NCBI GenBank assembly: GCA_025350625.1 | Contig: JANXXL010000247.1 | Location: 1-42,998, forward strand | Direction: 5' to 3' | From: Bryobacterales bacterium | GTDB lineage: Bacteria > Acidobacteriota > Terriglobia > Bryobacterales > Bryobacteraceae | DNA length: 42,998 nucleotides | Shown here: positions 10,435-18,952 of the stretch, one piece after another | How the letters are laid out: each line of letters begins with the position of its first letter | Position numbering within the stretch: the stretch's first letter is position 1 | Made by a program: the position numbers and the translations under genes | The notes under the pieces: model-generated | Database searches by the model: none | What the model saw: the letters and a program-made list of their open reading frames with translations, nothing else | Told to the model about the DNA's origin: nothing

Positions 10435-10740
10435 ATGCGGACGGTTAGCGCGGACCGCGCCTGCATTGACTATTGGCAGGATTACGGCGCCGGCCGGCAG
10501 GTACTCAAAAGCCACTTCGGCATCCGCGTTTGGGAAGATCGCTGCTGCGCCATCACCAACGTCGCCGCGGAAACTCCCAGCATGTTCGGCGAACCGCATC
10601 CGATTCCACTCGATCTCGCCTCAGCCGCCGGGAAGCACAGTCTTTCTAACGTGGTGAGCGAACACATGAATCATCATCCCGATTCCGATCTGATCGCCGT
10701 GCTCACTGGCAAAAAAACTTTTCGCGAAGCGCTGGGTTGA
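10435..10740 (+). CDS. Conserved-looking small protein of unknown function
   Basis: 101 residues, not recognised. It has no signal peptide or membrane segment. Features visible are three cysteines (ACIDYW, DRCCAIT) and a histidine-rich stretch near the C-terminus (SEHMNHHPDSDL). It starts one base after the stop of the DUF3846-like gene, which argues for translational coupling with the RRM operon. Codon use looks like that of its neighbours, which supports it being real. I cannot suggest a function. Confidence 0.6.
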   Translation: MRTVSADRACIDYWQDYGAGRQVLKSHFGIRVWEDRCCAITNVAAETPSMFGEPHPIPLDLASAAGKHSLSNVVSEHMNHHPDSDLIAVLTGKKTFREALG

Positions 10741-10748
10741 TCACTGGG

Positions 10749-10776
10749 TTAAACCTTAGGCGGCAATCGCTATAAT
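10749..10776 (+). promoter_or_regulatory. Sigma70-type promoter for the CoA-transferase genes
   Basis: TTAAAC (10749-10754), a 16-base spacer and a perfect TATAAT (10771-10776) stand just before the CoA-transferase subunit A gene. The expected transcript start is near 10783, leaving a short leader with GGAG at 10786-10789. The -35 match is moderate. Confidence 0.5.
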
Positions 10777-10799
10777 GGCCTGTCTGGAGCAAATCCAAT

Positions 10800-11654
10800 T
10801 TGGCTAAGATACTTCCCCTGGGCGAAGCCATCGCCGAATTCGTGCAGGATGGCGATACCGTCGCACTCGAAGGTTTCACCCATCTGATCCCACACGCCGC
10901 GGGCCACGAAATTATCCGCCAGAAGCGCCGCAATCTCACCCTGATCCGCATGACTCCGGACATCGTCTATGACCAGATGATTGGCGCGGGTTGCGCCGTC
11001 AAGTTGCAGTTCTCGTGGGGAGGGAACCCCGGTGTCGGCTCGCTGCATCGCTTCCGCGACGCAGTAGAGAAAGGCTGGCCGCATCCGCTTGCGCTCGAAG
11101 AACACGAGCACGCGGGCATGGCGGTAGCCTACGCCGCCGGCGCCTCACACCTTCCTTTCGGAATTCTTCGTGGTTACGCCGGCACCGACCTTCCGCAGCA
11201 CTCGACCGTCCAGTTCATCGAGTGTCCGTTCACCGGCGAAAGACTCGCCGCGGTGAAAGCGATCCGGCCCAACGTCGCCATAATCCACGCGCAAAAGGCC
11301 GACCGCCAGGGCAACGTCATGTTGTGGGGAGTGGTCGGTGCGCAGAAAGAAGCCGTGTTGGCAGCCGATCGCGCCATTGTCACTGTAGAGGAGATTGTCG
11401 ATAAACTCGACGCCCCTCCCAACGCCGTGATTCTTCCCGCTTGGATACTCAGCGCGGTGTGTCACGTAAAGGGAGGCGCGTTCCCTTCCTACACGCATGG
11501 CTATTATCCGCGCAATAACGCTTTTTACCGGGAATGGAACGTGATTTCAAAAGAGCGTGAAACTTTCCTCGCGTGGATCGACCAGCACATCATGCGGACC
11601 CAGGATTTTTCAGGCTTCCTGCGCAGCCTGGAATCCTTAAGGGATGGTTTTTAA
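10800..11654 (+). CDS. CoA-transferase subunit A (3-oxoadipate / glutaconate type)
   Basis: 284 residues, the length of the large GctA/CatI-type subunit rather than the shorter (about 230) AtoD/PcaI type. The glycine-rich CoA-transferase region, ALEGFTHLIPHAAGHEIIR followed by RMTPDIVYDQMIGAGC, is present. The start is a TTG ten bases after GGAG; no ATG lies nearby. The B subunit follows two bases after the stop. With pcaF upstream and an intradiol dioxygenase downstream, transfer of CoA from succinyl-CoA to 3-oxoadipate is the favoured role; glutaconate CoA-transferase is the alternative. Confidence 0.85.
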   Translation: MAKILPLGEAIAEFVQDGDTVALEGFTHLIPHAAGHEIIRQKRRNLTLIRMTPDIVYDQMIGAGCAVKLQFSWGGNPGVGSLHRFRDAVEKGWPHPLALEEHEHAGMAVAYAAGASHLPFGILRGYAGTDLPQHSTVQFIECPFTGERLAAVKAIRPNVAIIHAQKADRQGNVMLWGVVGAQKEAVLAADRAIVTVEEIVDKLDAPPNAVILPAWILSAVCHVKGGAFPSYTHGYYPRNNAFYREWNVISKERETFLAWIDQHIMRTQDFSGFLRSLESLRDGF

Positions 11655-11656
11655 CC

Positions 11657-12427
11657 GTGGAATATACGCCGGATGAAATGATGACCGTCGCCGCGGCGCG
11701 CATGGTGCGTAACGGCACCTCGGTGTTTGTAGGCATCGGGCTGCCCAGCGCCGCGGCCAATCTCGCGCGCCTGACCCACGCGCCCGACGCCGTCCTGATT
11801 TATGAATCGGGCACCATCGGCACCAAACCCGACGTGCTGCCTCTGTCGATCGGCGATGGCGAACTGGCGGAAACCTCGGACACCGTGGTTGGCATTGTCG
11901 AGATTTTCAACTATTGGCTGATGGGCGGCAAGATCGGTCTCGGGTTTTTGGGCGCCGCTCAAATCGATAAGTTCGCCAATATCAATTCCACAGTGATCGG
12001 CCCGTACGGCAAACCCACGGTGCGTCTGCCCGGCGCCGGTGGAGCGCCCGCCATTGCAGCCTCCTGCCGCGAGGTGCTGATTACGCTGCGCCACGGCAAG
12101 AAGGCCTTTGTCGAAAAGCTCGATTTCCGAACCTCGGGCGGCCACATGGAAGGCGGCGACAGCCGCGAGAAAATGCGCTTGCCCGGCAAGGGTCCGGTAG
12201 CCGTGATTTCGGACTTGGGCATTCTGACGCCCGATCCCGTCAGCAAAGAGCTGGTGCTGACCAGTGTCCACCAAGGCGTCACGGCGGAGCAGGTGGTGGC
12301 TGCCACCGGCTGGCGTCTAAAAGTGTCGCCCGAAGTCAACATCACTCCCCCACCCGACGCAACCGAGCTGACTACCCTGCGGGAACTCTACGAGCGCACC
12401 GCCAAAGCCCACGCGGGCCAAGCGTAA
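11657..12427 (+). CDS. CoA-transferase subunit B (3-oxoadipate / glutaconate type)
   Basis: 256 residues, pairing with the preceding subunit A. The catalytic glutamate of class I CoA-transferases is expected in IYESGTIG, which matches the GctB-type context. VGIGLPSAAANLAR near the N-terminus and GAGGAPAIAASC in the middle are also family-typical. GTG 11657 is chosen because it lies two bases beyond the stop of subunit A. The frame remains open upstream only as an overlap with the 3' end of subunit A. The pair would form the heteromeric enzyme; substrate assignment is by context. Confidence 0.85.
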   Translation: MEYTPDEMMTVAAARMVRNGTSVFVGIGLPSAAANLARLTHAPDAVLIYESGTIGTKPDVLPLSIGDGELAETSDTVVGIVEIFNYWLMGGKIGLGFLGAAQIDKFANINSTVIGPYGKPTVRLPGAGGAPAIAASCREVLITLRHGKKAFVEKLDFRTSGGHMEGGDSREKMRLPGKGPVAVISDLGILTPDPVSKELVLTSVHQGVTAEQVVAATGWRLKVSPEVNITPPPDATELTTLRELYERTAKAHAGQA

Positions 12428-12559
12428 CGCGGAGCACAGGCGGTCGCAACCGGCGCGGCCGTTCATGCTAAACTTATTTTTTCTCAGGGAGCTTCCTGTT
12501 CCGCAGCTGGCCCCGTTTCGCTAGTGCATCTCCTCACTTTTTGAAACTGGGAGTCCGGC

Positions 12560-13528
12560 GTGTCCACACATTCGCACATCCAAGAAATCATCCAGGACGT
12601 TTACGAGAAGTACAAAGACATTGACGAAGGCGAAGTCGCCACTTACATTCCGGAACTAGCCAAGGCCAATCCCGACCACTTTGGCATCGCAATGGTGACA
12701 GTGGACGGCCAGGTGTGCAGCGCAGGTGATTGCGAGCAGGAGTTCACCATCCAATCCATTTGCAAACCCTTCGCATTTCAAATGGCCTTGGAGGAATTCG
12801 GCCGGGACCGTACGCTCGAGCACGTGGGCGTAGAGCCTAGCGGAGATGCTTTCAACTCCATCGAACTGGAGCCCAAGACCATGCGCCCCTATAACGCGAT
12901 GATCAACGCCGGGGCCATCGCCATTGCTTCGCTGATCAAGAAAGACACTCGCGAATCTGGCGTCGAAGAATTCGTGGACAAAATGGCGCGGGCCGCAGGC
13001 CGCCCGCTGCGGATCGACGAATTCGTCTATGCGTCGGAGGATGCCACCGGCAACCGCAACCGCGCCATCGCCTATCTCATGCTCAATTGCGGCATCATCG
13101 ACGCCGAAGTGGAGCATAGTCTGCACCAATACTTTTCGCAATGCTCGCTACTCGTGACCGCGCAAGATCTGGCGATGATGGCGGCGACACTGGCCAACAT
13201 GGGTATGAATCCCGTGACGCAGGAGCGCGTATTCGACTTCAACTACATTAAAGACACGTTGACGGTGATGTTTACCTGCGGACTATACGATCACGCGGGC
13301 GAATGGGCCTACCGTGTGGGCCTTCCCGCCAAGAGCGGCGTCGGCGGCGGACTCATCGCCGTCGTGAATCGCCAGTTGGGAATTGCGGTATATTCGCCGC
13401 GCCTGGATGCCAAAGGAAATAGCGTGCGCGGCATTCTGGCCTGCAAAGAACTAGCCAGCCATCTGGGGCTGCACGCATTCGAATTCACCAATGTAGGTTC
13501 GAGCTTTATGCAGTGGCTTGGGACCTAG
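12560..13528 (+). CDS. glsA: Glutaminase A
   Basis: 322 residues, close to the usual length for the serine-dependent glutaminase family, which hydrolyses glutamine to glutamate and ammonia. The beta-lactamase-like SxxK pair is Ser66-Lys69 in EFTIQSICKPF, and the substrate segment RPYNAMINAGAIA corresponds to the family's N.xINAGAI motif. The start is GTG 12560 with CTGGGAG upstream. It has its own 132-base leader and is convergent with thrC, with a single base between the stops. The C-terminus lacks the ankyrin or STAS extensions seen in some homologues. Confidence 0.95.
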   Translation: MSTHSHIQEIIQDVYEKYKDIDEGEVATYIPELAKANPDHFGIAMVTVDGQVCSAGDCEQEFTIQSICKPFAFQMALEEFGRDRTLEHVGVEPSGDAFNSIELEPKTMRPYNAMINAGAIAIASLIKKDTRESGVEEFVDKMARAAGRPLRIDEFVYASEDATGNRNRAIAYLMLNCGIIDAEVEHSLHQYFSQCSLLVTAQDLAMMAATLANMGMNPVTQERVFDFNYIKDTLTVMFTCGLYDHAGEWAYRVGLPAKSGVGGGLIAVVNRQLGIAVYSPRLDAKGNSVRGILACKELASHLGLHAFEFTNVGSSFMQWLGT

Positions 13529-13529
13529 C

Positions 13530-14711
13530 TTACGCGCGCGGAAAACGCTCCCCATACGTCTCCAGGTATTTCAAGCCGGAACCGGTATTGTAGATGACGA
13601 TCCGTTCGCTGGCCTTGAGAAAACCGTTCGCCAGCAGCTTTCGTAACGCCGGAATGCAGGCCGCCCCTTCGGGAGCGACGAACATACCTTCAAGCGACGC
13701 CAGTTCGATGCCGGCATCAATGGTGTCCGCGTCCTCGACCGCCATGGCGGTTCCGTTACTCGAACGCACCGCGTTCAAGATGAGCGTATCGCCCAGCGGC
13801 TTGGGCACACGCAATCCGGCAGCGACGGTCGATGCGCCCTGCCAAAATTCCGCGCGCTGATCGCCGCGTTCGAAGGCGCGGACCATAGGCTGGCAGCCCG
13901 CCGCCTGCACCGCGATCATCTTGGGTCTTTTGCTGCCGATCCAGCCCAGCGTTTCGAGCTCGTCGAACGCTTTCCACATGCCGATGAGGCCCACGCCGCC
14001 TCCGGTCGGATAGAAAATCGCGTCAGGCAGTTCCCATCCGAATTGCTCGGCCACTTCGTAGCCCATGGTCTTCTTGCCTTCGATGCGATAAGGCTCTTTC
14101 AGCGTGCTGACATCGAACCAGCCTTCCTGATCCTTGCGCTCGGTGACGATTTTGGCGCAGTCGCTGATCAGTCCATTTACCAGAGTTACGTGCGCGCCCA
14201 GGGCCTTGCACTCGATGAAATTCGCTTGCGGAACATCCATGGGCATGAAGATATGCGCTTCGATTCCGGCCGCAGCCGAGTAAGCCGCCGCCGCACTCGC
14301 AGCGTTTCCCGCTGAAGGCACCGCGATCTTGGTGATGCCCGGCTCGCGCGCCATCGAAATCGCCGTGGTCATGCCGCGCGCTTTGAAGGAGCCGGTGGGG
14401 TTGAGTCCTTCATCCTTCACCCACAGATCCTTCGCTCCGACGGCCGCCCCCAGGCGCTTGGTCTCAAACAGCGGAGTCATGCCCTCGCCCAAAGAAACCA
14501 CCGATTCCCGGCGGTTCACCGGTAAAACCGGCCAGTAACGCCACAAGTCAGGCTTGCTTTGGGCGAGCGATTCCCGCGACCACGTTTGGCGAACCGCGTC
14601 GAGATGATAGCGCACCAGCAGCGCACCTCCGCACGGGCAAAGGTTGTGAATTTTGTTGGCTTCAAAGCGCTGGGCGCAGAGGCTGCATTCGAGATAGCTT
14701 ACGTTGGGCAT
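13530..14711 (-). CDS. thrC: Threonine synthase
   Basis: 393 residues, fold type II PLP enzyme converting O-phosphohomoserine to threonine. The PLP lysine is Lys110 in NPTGSFKARG, and the phosphate-binding loop is PTGGGVGLIG. The N-terminus carries a small zinc-ribbon-like segment with cysteines at 9, 12, 25 and 27, as in archaeal-type ThrC. Gene order is not an amino-acid operon: glsA is convergent and a HicB-like gene is divergent. Related PLP enzymes such as cysteate synthase share this architecture, but threonine synthase is the most likely. Confidence 0.9.
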   Translation of the reverse strand: MPNVSYLECSLCAQRFEANKIHNLCPCGGALLVRYHLDAVRQTWSRESLAQSKPDLWRYWPVLPVNRRESVVSLGEGMTPLFETKRLGAAVGAKDLWVKDEGLNPTGSFKARGMTTAISMAREPGITKIAVPSAGNAASAAAAYSAAAGIEAHIFMPMDVPQANFIECKALGAHVTLVNGLISDCAKIVTERKDQEGWFDVSTLKEPYRIEGKKTMGYEVAEQFGWELPDAIFYPTGGGVGLIGMWKAFDELETLGWIGSKRPKMIAVQAAGCQPMVRAFERGDQRAEFWQGASTVAAGLRVPKPLGDTLILNAVRSSNGTAMAVEDADTIDAGIELASLEGMFVAPEGAACIPALRKLLANGFLKASERIVIYNTGSGLKYLETYGERFPRA

Positions 14712-14818
14712 AAAAAGGGCGTCTAGTCAGGATAGCTTACCGGCAGATAGCTTACCGGCGTTTGACGAATGTGCGCTCCACGCCTACACTGAAAGCGAAA
14801 CCTATCCAACCCGTAGTA

Positions 14819-15097
14819 ATGTCTTTGAAAACCTACAGCTTCAAAGTGGTGGTGGAACCGGACGAAGACGCCCAGGGCAACGCGGCGTGGTACGCCTACT
14901 GTCCGGCGCTTGAAAGCGTGGGCGGCGCAGCTTCCGGTCGCACCAGGGAAGAAGCACTCTCGAACATCAATGACGTGGTCCACATGATCGTCCAAGAGTT
15001 TACCGAAGAGGGTAAACCCCTGCCCGAAGGTCCGAAGGATTCAGTCGAGATTGAAGAAGTCTCCGCGGAGGAACCTCGGATCGCCGTAACCGCCTAG
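14819..15097 (+). CDS. hicB: HicB-family antitoxin-like protein
   Basis: 92 residues from ATG 14819. The fold pattern is that of the degraded RNase-H-like HicB domain: a first strand TYSFKVVVEPDED, WYAYCPALESVGGAASGRTREEALSNINDVVHMIV, then an acidic tail. No C-terminal DNA-binding helix-turn-helix or ribbon-helix-helix domain is evident, so autoregulation is not obvious. The frame continues upstream to TTG 14762, but that extension has no family similarity. No clear Shine-Dalgarno precedes either start. The HicA-like gene follows four bases later. Confidence 0.8.
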   Translation: MSLKTYSFKVVVEPDEDAQGNAAWYAYCPALESVGGAASGRTREEALSNINDVVHMIVQEFTEEGKPLPEGPKDSVEIEEVSAEEPRIAVTA

Positions 15098-15101
15098 GAA
15101 C

Positions 15102-15335
15102 ATGGCCATCGACTACCGTGGCCTTCGTTCGCTCACGGCGAGAGAACTCATCGCCGCACTCACTCGCGACGGTTTTTATTTCGTCCGCCAAAAAGGACAC
15201 CCGGACGGGCGGCGCGTGATCGTCGCGCCCCACGGAGGAGGAGATTCGTTCACGATCAAAACGCTCGTTTCAATGATCGAATCCCAAGCTCACTGGTCGG
15301 AAGATGATCTAAAGCGACTGAAGCTCACCAGATAA
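15102..15335 (+). CDS. hicA: HicA-family toxin-like protein, possibly lacking the catalytic histidine
   Basis: 77 residues, HicA/YcfA double-stranded RNA-binding-like fold that normally cleaves mRNA. The sequence runs LTARELIAALTRDGFYFVRQKG directly into HPDGRRVIVAPHGG. In the family the block RQKG is usually followed by S-H plus a few residues before the HPDGR part, and that histidine is the catalytic one. The missing six or so residues suggest an in-frame loss of the active site. The C-terminal part (IKTLVSMIESQAHWSEDDLKRL) is intact. Forms a two-gene unit with the HicB-like gene. Confidence 0.8.
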   Translation: MAIDYRGLRSLTARELIAALTRDGFYFVRQKGHPDGRRVIVAPHGGGDSFTIKTLVSMIESQAHWSEDDLKRLKLTR

Positions 15336-15382
15336 CCCACATCGCTCGTGCCCGGCTACGCGGCGGCGCAACCCCATGGGAC

Positions 15383-15388
15383 TATAAT
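15383..15388 (+). promoter_or_regulatory. Probable -10 box of the intradiol dioxygenase gene
   Basis: A perfect TATAAT stands 52 bases before the dioxygenase ATG, in the gap after the HicA-like gene. No convincing -35 hexamer is seen at the expected distance, so an activator-dependent promoter is possible. Confidence 0.35.
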
Positions 15389-15440
15389 CTAAAAGCGGCC
15401 AGTTTTGCCGCCCGTCCTTGGTTTTTGGAAAGAAATCGTC

Positions 15441-16331
15441 ATGCCGACTGCGGTCACCAAACCCCGTCTCACCACCGAAGACGACATCACCGCGGAAGTC
15501 CTCCGGCGCTTCGAAGGCACCGAGGACCCGCGCCTGAAGCAGATCATGCAGAGCTTGGTGAAGCACGTCCACGCCTTCCTCAAAGAAGTTCAACTCCAGG
15601 AAGCGGAGTGGTGGCAGGGAATCGAATTCCTCACCAGGACCGGCCAGATGTGCGATGCCCGCCGCCAGGAATTCATTCTGTTGTCCGATACCCTTGGCAT
15701 TTCGATGGTCACCGATTTGATCAGCAACCGCAGGCCCGCGGGCGCTACCGAATCCACCGTCTTCGGGCCATTCCACCGCGACGGAGCTCCGGAAAGGGAA
15801 TACGGCGACAGCATCGTTGCGGCCGATCGCCATGGCATGATCGCCTACTTCTATGGCCGAGTGCTGGATTTGCACGGGAAGCCCATCGCTCGAGCCGAAC
15901 TGGATGTCTGGCAAGCCGCCGCCGACGGACTCTACGACGCTCAAGATCTCTCGCTCATTGAAATGAATATGCGCGGCAAGTTCAAAACCGGCCCCGACGG
16001 CCGCTATTTAGTGAAGACCACGCGCCCCGTGGCGTATCAAATTCCAGCGGATGGCCCGGTCGGCGAGCTGCTCGCCGCTACCAACCGGCACCCGTGGCGT
16101 CCTGCACACGTGCACTTCGCCGTGTCCGCGCCGGGCTTTTGGCCGGTGACTACACACGTATTCGATTCCATCGACCAATACCTGAACGAAGACGCCGTGT
16201 TCGGCGTGAAGAATTCGCTTATCGCGGAATTCAAGGAGCATCAGACCAGGGACGAAGCCGCCCTGAAATTCAATGCCGAGCCACCGTTCTGCACCTGTGA
16301 GTTCGACTTCGTGCTGGCGCCTGCCCAGTAG
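15441..16331 (+). CDS. Intradiol ring-cleavage dioxygenase (catechol/hydroxyquinol 1,2-dioxygenase type)
   Basis: 296 residues with the helical N-terminal dimerisation domain of catechol-type enzymes and a C-terminal beta sandwich. The four non-haem Fe(III) ligands are visible: Tyr165 (DGLYDAQ), Tyr189 (GPDGRYLVKT), His223 and His225 (RPAHVHFAVSA). The enzyme opens an aromatic diol between the two hydroxyls, giving a muconate or maleylacetate. ATG 15441 is used because GGAAAGAAA lies ahead and residues further upstream do not match the family. The absence of catB/catC-like or maleylacetate reductase genes nearby leaves the substrate open; the sequence resembles the hydroxyquinol branch slightly more. 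Confidence 0.9.
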   Translation: MPTAVTKPRLTTEDDITAEVLRRFEGTEDPRLKQIMQSLVKHVHAFLKEVQLQEAEWWQGIEFLTRTGQMCDARRQEFILLSDTLGISMVTDLISNRRPAGATESTVFGPFHRDGAPEREYGDSIVAADRHGMIAYFYGRVLDLHGKPIARAELDVWQAAADGLYDAQDLSLIEMNMRGKFKTGPDGRYLVKTTRPVAYQIPADGPVGELLAATNRHPWRPAHVHFAVSAPGFWPVTTHVFDSIDQYLNEDAVFGVKNSLIAEFKEHQTRDEAALKFNAEPPFCTCEFDFVLAPAQ

Positions 16332-16338
16332 TCCGCAA

Positions 16339-17352
16339 CTACTTCTTCGCAGCCGCCTCAGCCGCGCGGCCCCCGCTGAGCACGTTCTCGACCGCGTGAT
16401 TCCCTTCATGGCAGGCGTACTCATAGATCCGGTAGTCCTGCTCCCGGTTCAAAGGAATCGCCACCTCCCAAGGTTTCGTGTACACATTGGGATCGTCGAT
16501 GGTCACCCGATAGTGAATCGTATCCGCGTCCACTCGCGTGAAGCGCTCCACCACATGCAACGCCTCGCTCTCTGGAATGCCTTTAATCCGCAAGGTTGCG
16601 GCGCTGGTGCCGATCCAGCCCTTACCGTTGTAGTTGGTGGTGTCGATCACCAGGGTATTGCCTTCCCAGTGCCCGCGCGAGTCCCCATTCCACTGGCGAA
16701 CGCTGGATGGCAGGTGCGGGCGTCCGTCGAGAGGAATGATGCGCGCCTCGTGAATCATCTCGTACAAAATCACCACGTAGCCGGGGATCTGAAGAATCTG
16801 GTACGAATTGTTATAACCGGCGGGGAACATTCCGGCCGGCACTCCGCGCGTGATGCAACGGTCCCATACGCTCATGTGCTCCCAGGAATCGGTGACGTGC
16901 TCCAGATCGTAATCCCGCTTCGCCTCGGCCGAAGGCTTTAGCGGAACTTTTCCGTCCGGTGGATTCACCACCAGTGAAGTTTGCCGCGTGGACACCACCT
17001 TAGTTCCCGAGTCGAACCACGCCTGGTTGTAGCTGCCAGGATCGCCGTCTTTGGGAGGGCCGTCTACGCGGGCCTTCGCCGCACGCGCTTCTAGCTCAGC
17101 CGCTTCCTTTTTCGTAAGCACCGCTTTGTCGCCCAACTCGGCAGGACGTTCGAAAGGCGTAATGGTAGGGTTCGACCAGATTCCCTCCAGGTCCGGCTGT
17201 CCATCCGGTGTATGCGCTGCGATCCAACTTTTGCCGGATGAGGCTCGCGCAGCCACCGGCTTTTTCGCGTCCAGGGTTTGGGCAGCAACCGGCAGCATTG
17301 CCAGAGTGGCCATAAGCGCAGGGACCGGGAGAAATGACGATAAGCGATTCAT
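16339..17352 (-). CDS. Secreted protein of unknown function, WEGNTLV family, copy A
   Basis: 337 residues with a signal peptide (MNRLSSFLPVPALMATLAMLPVAAQ). It shares with the genes at 21018 and 21815 a common plan. This plan has an N-terminal DGQPDLEGIWSNP motif, a middle segment on binding or folding (GVPAGMFPAGYNNSYQILQIPGY), the core GDSRGHWEGNTLVIDTTNYN, LHVVERFTRVD, and TIDDPNVYTKPW near the C-terminus. The extra length compared with the other copies is an insertion rich in Ala, Glu and Lys around residues 70-130. I know this family only as uncharacterised exported proteins abundant in Acidobacteriota. It is convergent with the dioxygenase gene, 7 bases apart. Confidence 0.8.
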   Translation of the reverse strand: MNRLSSFLPVPALMATLAMLPVAAQTLDAKKPVAARASSGKSWIAAHTPDGQPDLEGIWSNPTITPFERPAELGDKAVLTKKEAAELEARAAKARVDGPPKDGDPGSYNQAWFDSGTKVVSTRQTSLVVNPPDGKVPLKPSAEAKRDYDLEHVTDSWEHMSVWDRCITRGVPAGMFPAGYNNSYQILQIPGYVVILYEMIHEARIIPLDGRPHLPSSVRQWNGDSRGHWEGNTLVIDTTNYNGKGWIGTSAATLRIKGIPESEALHVVERFTRVDADTIHYRVTIDDPNVYTKPWEVAIPLNREQDYRIYEYACHEGNHAVENVLSGGRAAEAAAKK

Positions 17353-17386
17353 CGAACCCTCCTAGATTTACTTTACTCGCATGTCC

Positions 17387-18139
17387 TCAATACCGCACCG
17401 CTTCGAGAAACAAACCAGAGGCCGGAGCGGTCCACGCGGCGATATCGAGCTGCGGATTCTTGCGGCCGGTAAGCAGGCCGCCGAATTGTTCCACGCTCAC
17501 GTCGCCCAAACCCACCTTTACTAGCGTGCCCGCCAGTCGGCGCACCATTTTCCAAACGAAGTGCGACGCCTCGATGCGGAATACGATCAGATTCTCGTCA
17601 ACGCCCACCTCAGCCGACGTCACCACCACCGTGGTGGATTCGCCCGGACGCGACGGGTCTGCCGCGCGGAAACATACAAAGTTGTGGCGGCCCGCGATCA
17701 TCCCCGCCGCGGTCTGCATCTTCGCAACATCCAAAGGTTGCTTGATCCACCACACAAAACGCTTCGAGAGTGCCGTCTTGCGCGTGGAGATCTGGTAAAA
17801 GTACGCGCGCGACACGGCATCGTGACGGGCGTGAAACGCGGGTGCAGCTTCCACGCATTCGAGGACCGCGATCGAAGAGGGCAAGCGATCGTTCAACTCG
17901 CGCAGGATGCGGGCCGGCGGCAGATCGTCGCGCAGCTTGCGCACCTTTATATGGGCCACTTGCCCTACCGCGTGAACGCCCGCATCGGTACGCCCGGCGC
18001 CCTGCAAATCCACTTCGACGCCGAACAGCTCGTCGGCCACTCGCTGTAAGTCTCCCTGAACGGTGCGCGCATTGATCTGCGCCTGCCAGCCGGAGAACTT
18101 GGAGCCATCATATTCAAGAGTGAGCTGGAAGGTCCGCAT
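17387..18139 (-). CDS. truA: tRNA pseudouridine(38-40) synthase
   Basis: 250 residues, typical TruA length. The enzyme isomerises uridines 38-40 in the anticodon stem-loop of many tRNAs. The catalytic aspartate is Asp52 in GAGRTDAGVHA, and the N-terminal LTLEYDGSKFSGWQAQ and FVWKMVRRLAGTLVKVG segments are conserved. Convergent or operon partners give no extra information; pyrF lies 33 bases upstream in the same direction, so the two may be co-transcribed. Confidence 0.96.
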   Translation of the reverse strand: MRTFQLTLEYDGSKFSGWQAQINARTVQGDLQRVADELFGVEVDLQGAGRTDAGVHAVGQVAHIKVRKLRDDLPPARILRELNDRLPSSIAVLECVEAAPAFHARHDAVSRAYFYQISTRKTALSKRFVWWIKQPLDVAKMQTAAGMIAGRHNFVCFRAADPSRPGESTTVVVTSAEVGVDENLIVFRIEASHFVWKMVRRLAGTLVKVGLGDVSVEQFGGLLTGRKNPQLDIAAWTAPASGLFLEAVRY

Positions 18140-18172
18140 GCAATCGATATTATGCGGTTCGGCAGCTAGGAA

Positions 18173-18922
18173 CTAAACCCGCTCATCGAACGCTTGCTGC
18201 ATCTCCGCCAGAATCGCTTTCGCTGCATCGCGCGAGTTAGAGTAGCCGAAAGTCCCAGGTTCGGTTATGGGGCGCCCCAGCACCAGGTAATCCGCGCCGG
18301 CCATGACAGCATCGCGCGGAGTGGTCCTTCTTTTCTGATCGTCCTCCGGATAACCATCGGGCCTGATACCAGGAGTGACCACCCACAGAGACTTGCCGAT
18401 CTTGCCGGACAACTCTTTGATCGATTTTGCTTCCTGCCCGGAGGCGATCACCCCGTCGCAGCCCGCATCGATGGCCTTCTTGGCCCGATGCAGAACCAGT
18501 TGCTCGACGGTGTTGTTGGTATAACCCAACTCAGCGATATCGGCTTGGTCGTGAGAGGTCAGAACCGTAACGATTAAAATTTTGAGATCCCGATTGCCCC
18601 GCCCTTCGACCGCGCCTCGGATGCACTCACTGGTGCCGTGAACAGTCAGAAAGTAGACGCCTAAATCCGCAGCTCGGGCGACCGCTTTTCTGAGGGTAGC
18701 GGCGATGTCGTAGTATTTGTAGTCCAGGAAAACGCGCTTCTTTTTGACCTTGATGAGATCGGAGATCAGGGCCTCCACCCCCGGAGCCAATTGAAGCGTC
18801 AACCCGATTTTGAAAAACTCGACGACCCCCTCAAGTTCCTCGACCATCGCGCGCGCCTTATCGGCACTCTCTAAATCCAGAGCGACGATGAGGCGGTCTT
18901 TCGCTTGGATATCGGCGCTCAT
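18173..18922 (-). CDS. pyrF: Orotidine 5'-phosphate decarboxylase
   Basis: 249 residues, alpha/beta barrel enzyme of the last step of UMP synthesis. The catalytic tetrad region is FLDYKYYDIAAT, with Asp67, Lys69 and Asp72; the phosphate-binding end is VVTPGIRPDG and YLVLGRPI. Lengths and motifs fit the bacterial PyrF group I family. Located just upstream of truA on the same strand and divergent from the amidase gene, with about 30 bases between starts. Confidence 0.95.
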   Translation of the reverse strand: MSADIQAKDRLIVALDLESADKARAMVEELEGVVEFFKIGLTLQLAPGVEALISDLIKVKKKRVFLDYKYYDIAATLRKAVARAADLGVYFLTVHGTSECIRGAVEGRGNRDLKILIVTVLTSHDQADIAELGYTNNTVEQLVLHRAKKAIDAGCDGVIASGQEAKSIKELSGKIGKSLWVVTPGIRPDGYPEDDQKRRTTPRDAVMAGADYLVLGRPITEPGTFGYSNSRDAAKAILAEMQQAFDERV

Positions 18923-18952
18923 GGGAAGAACTCGAATTATAGCAAAGCCGGT

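Noticed and set aside
11573-11656. Upstream extension of CoA-transferase subunit B
   Set aside because: The extra 28 residues overlap the end of subunit A in another frame and do not resemble the family; GTG 11657 fits the usual start.
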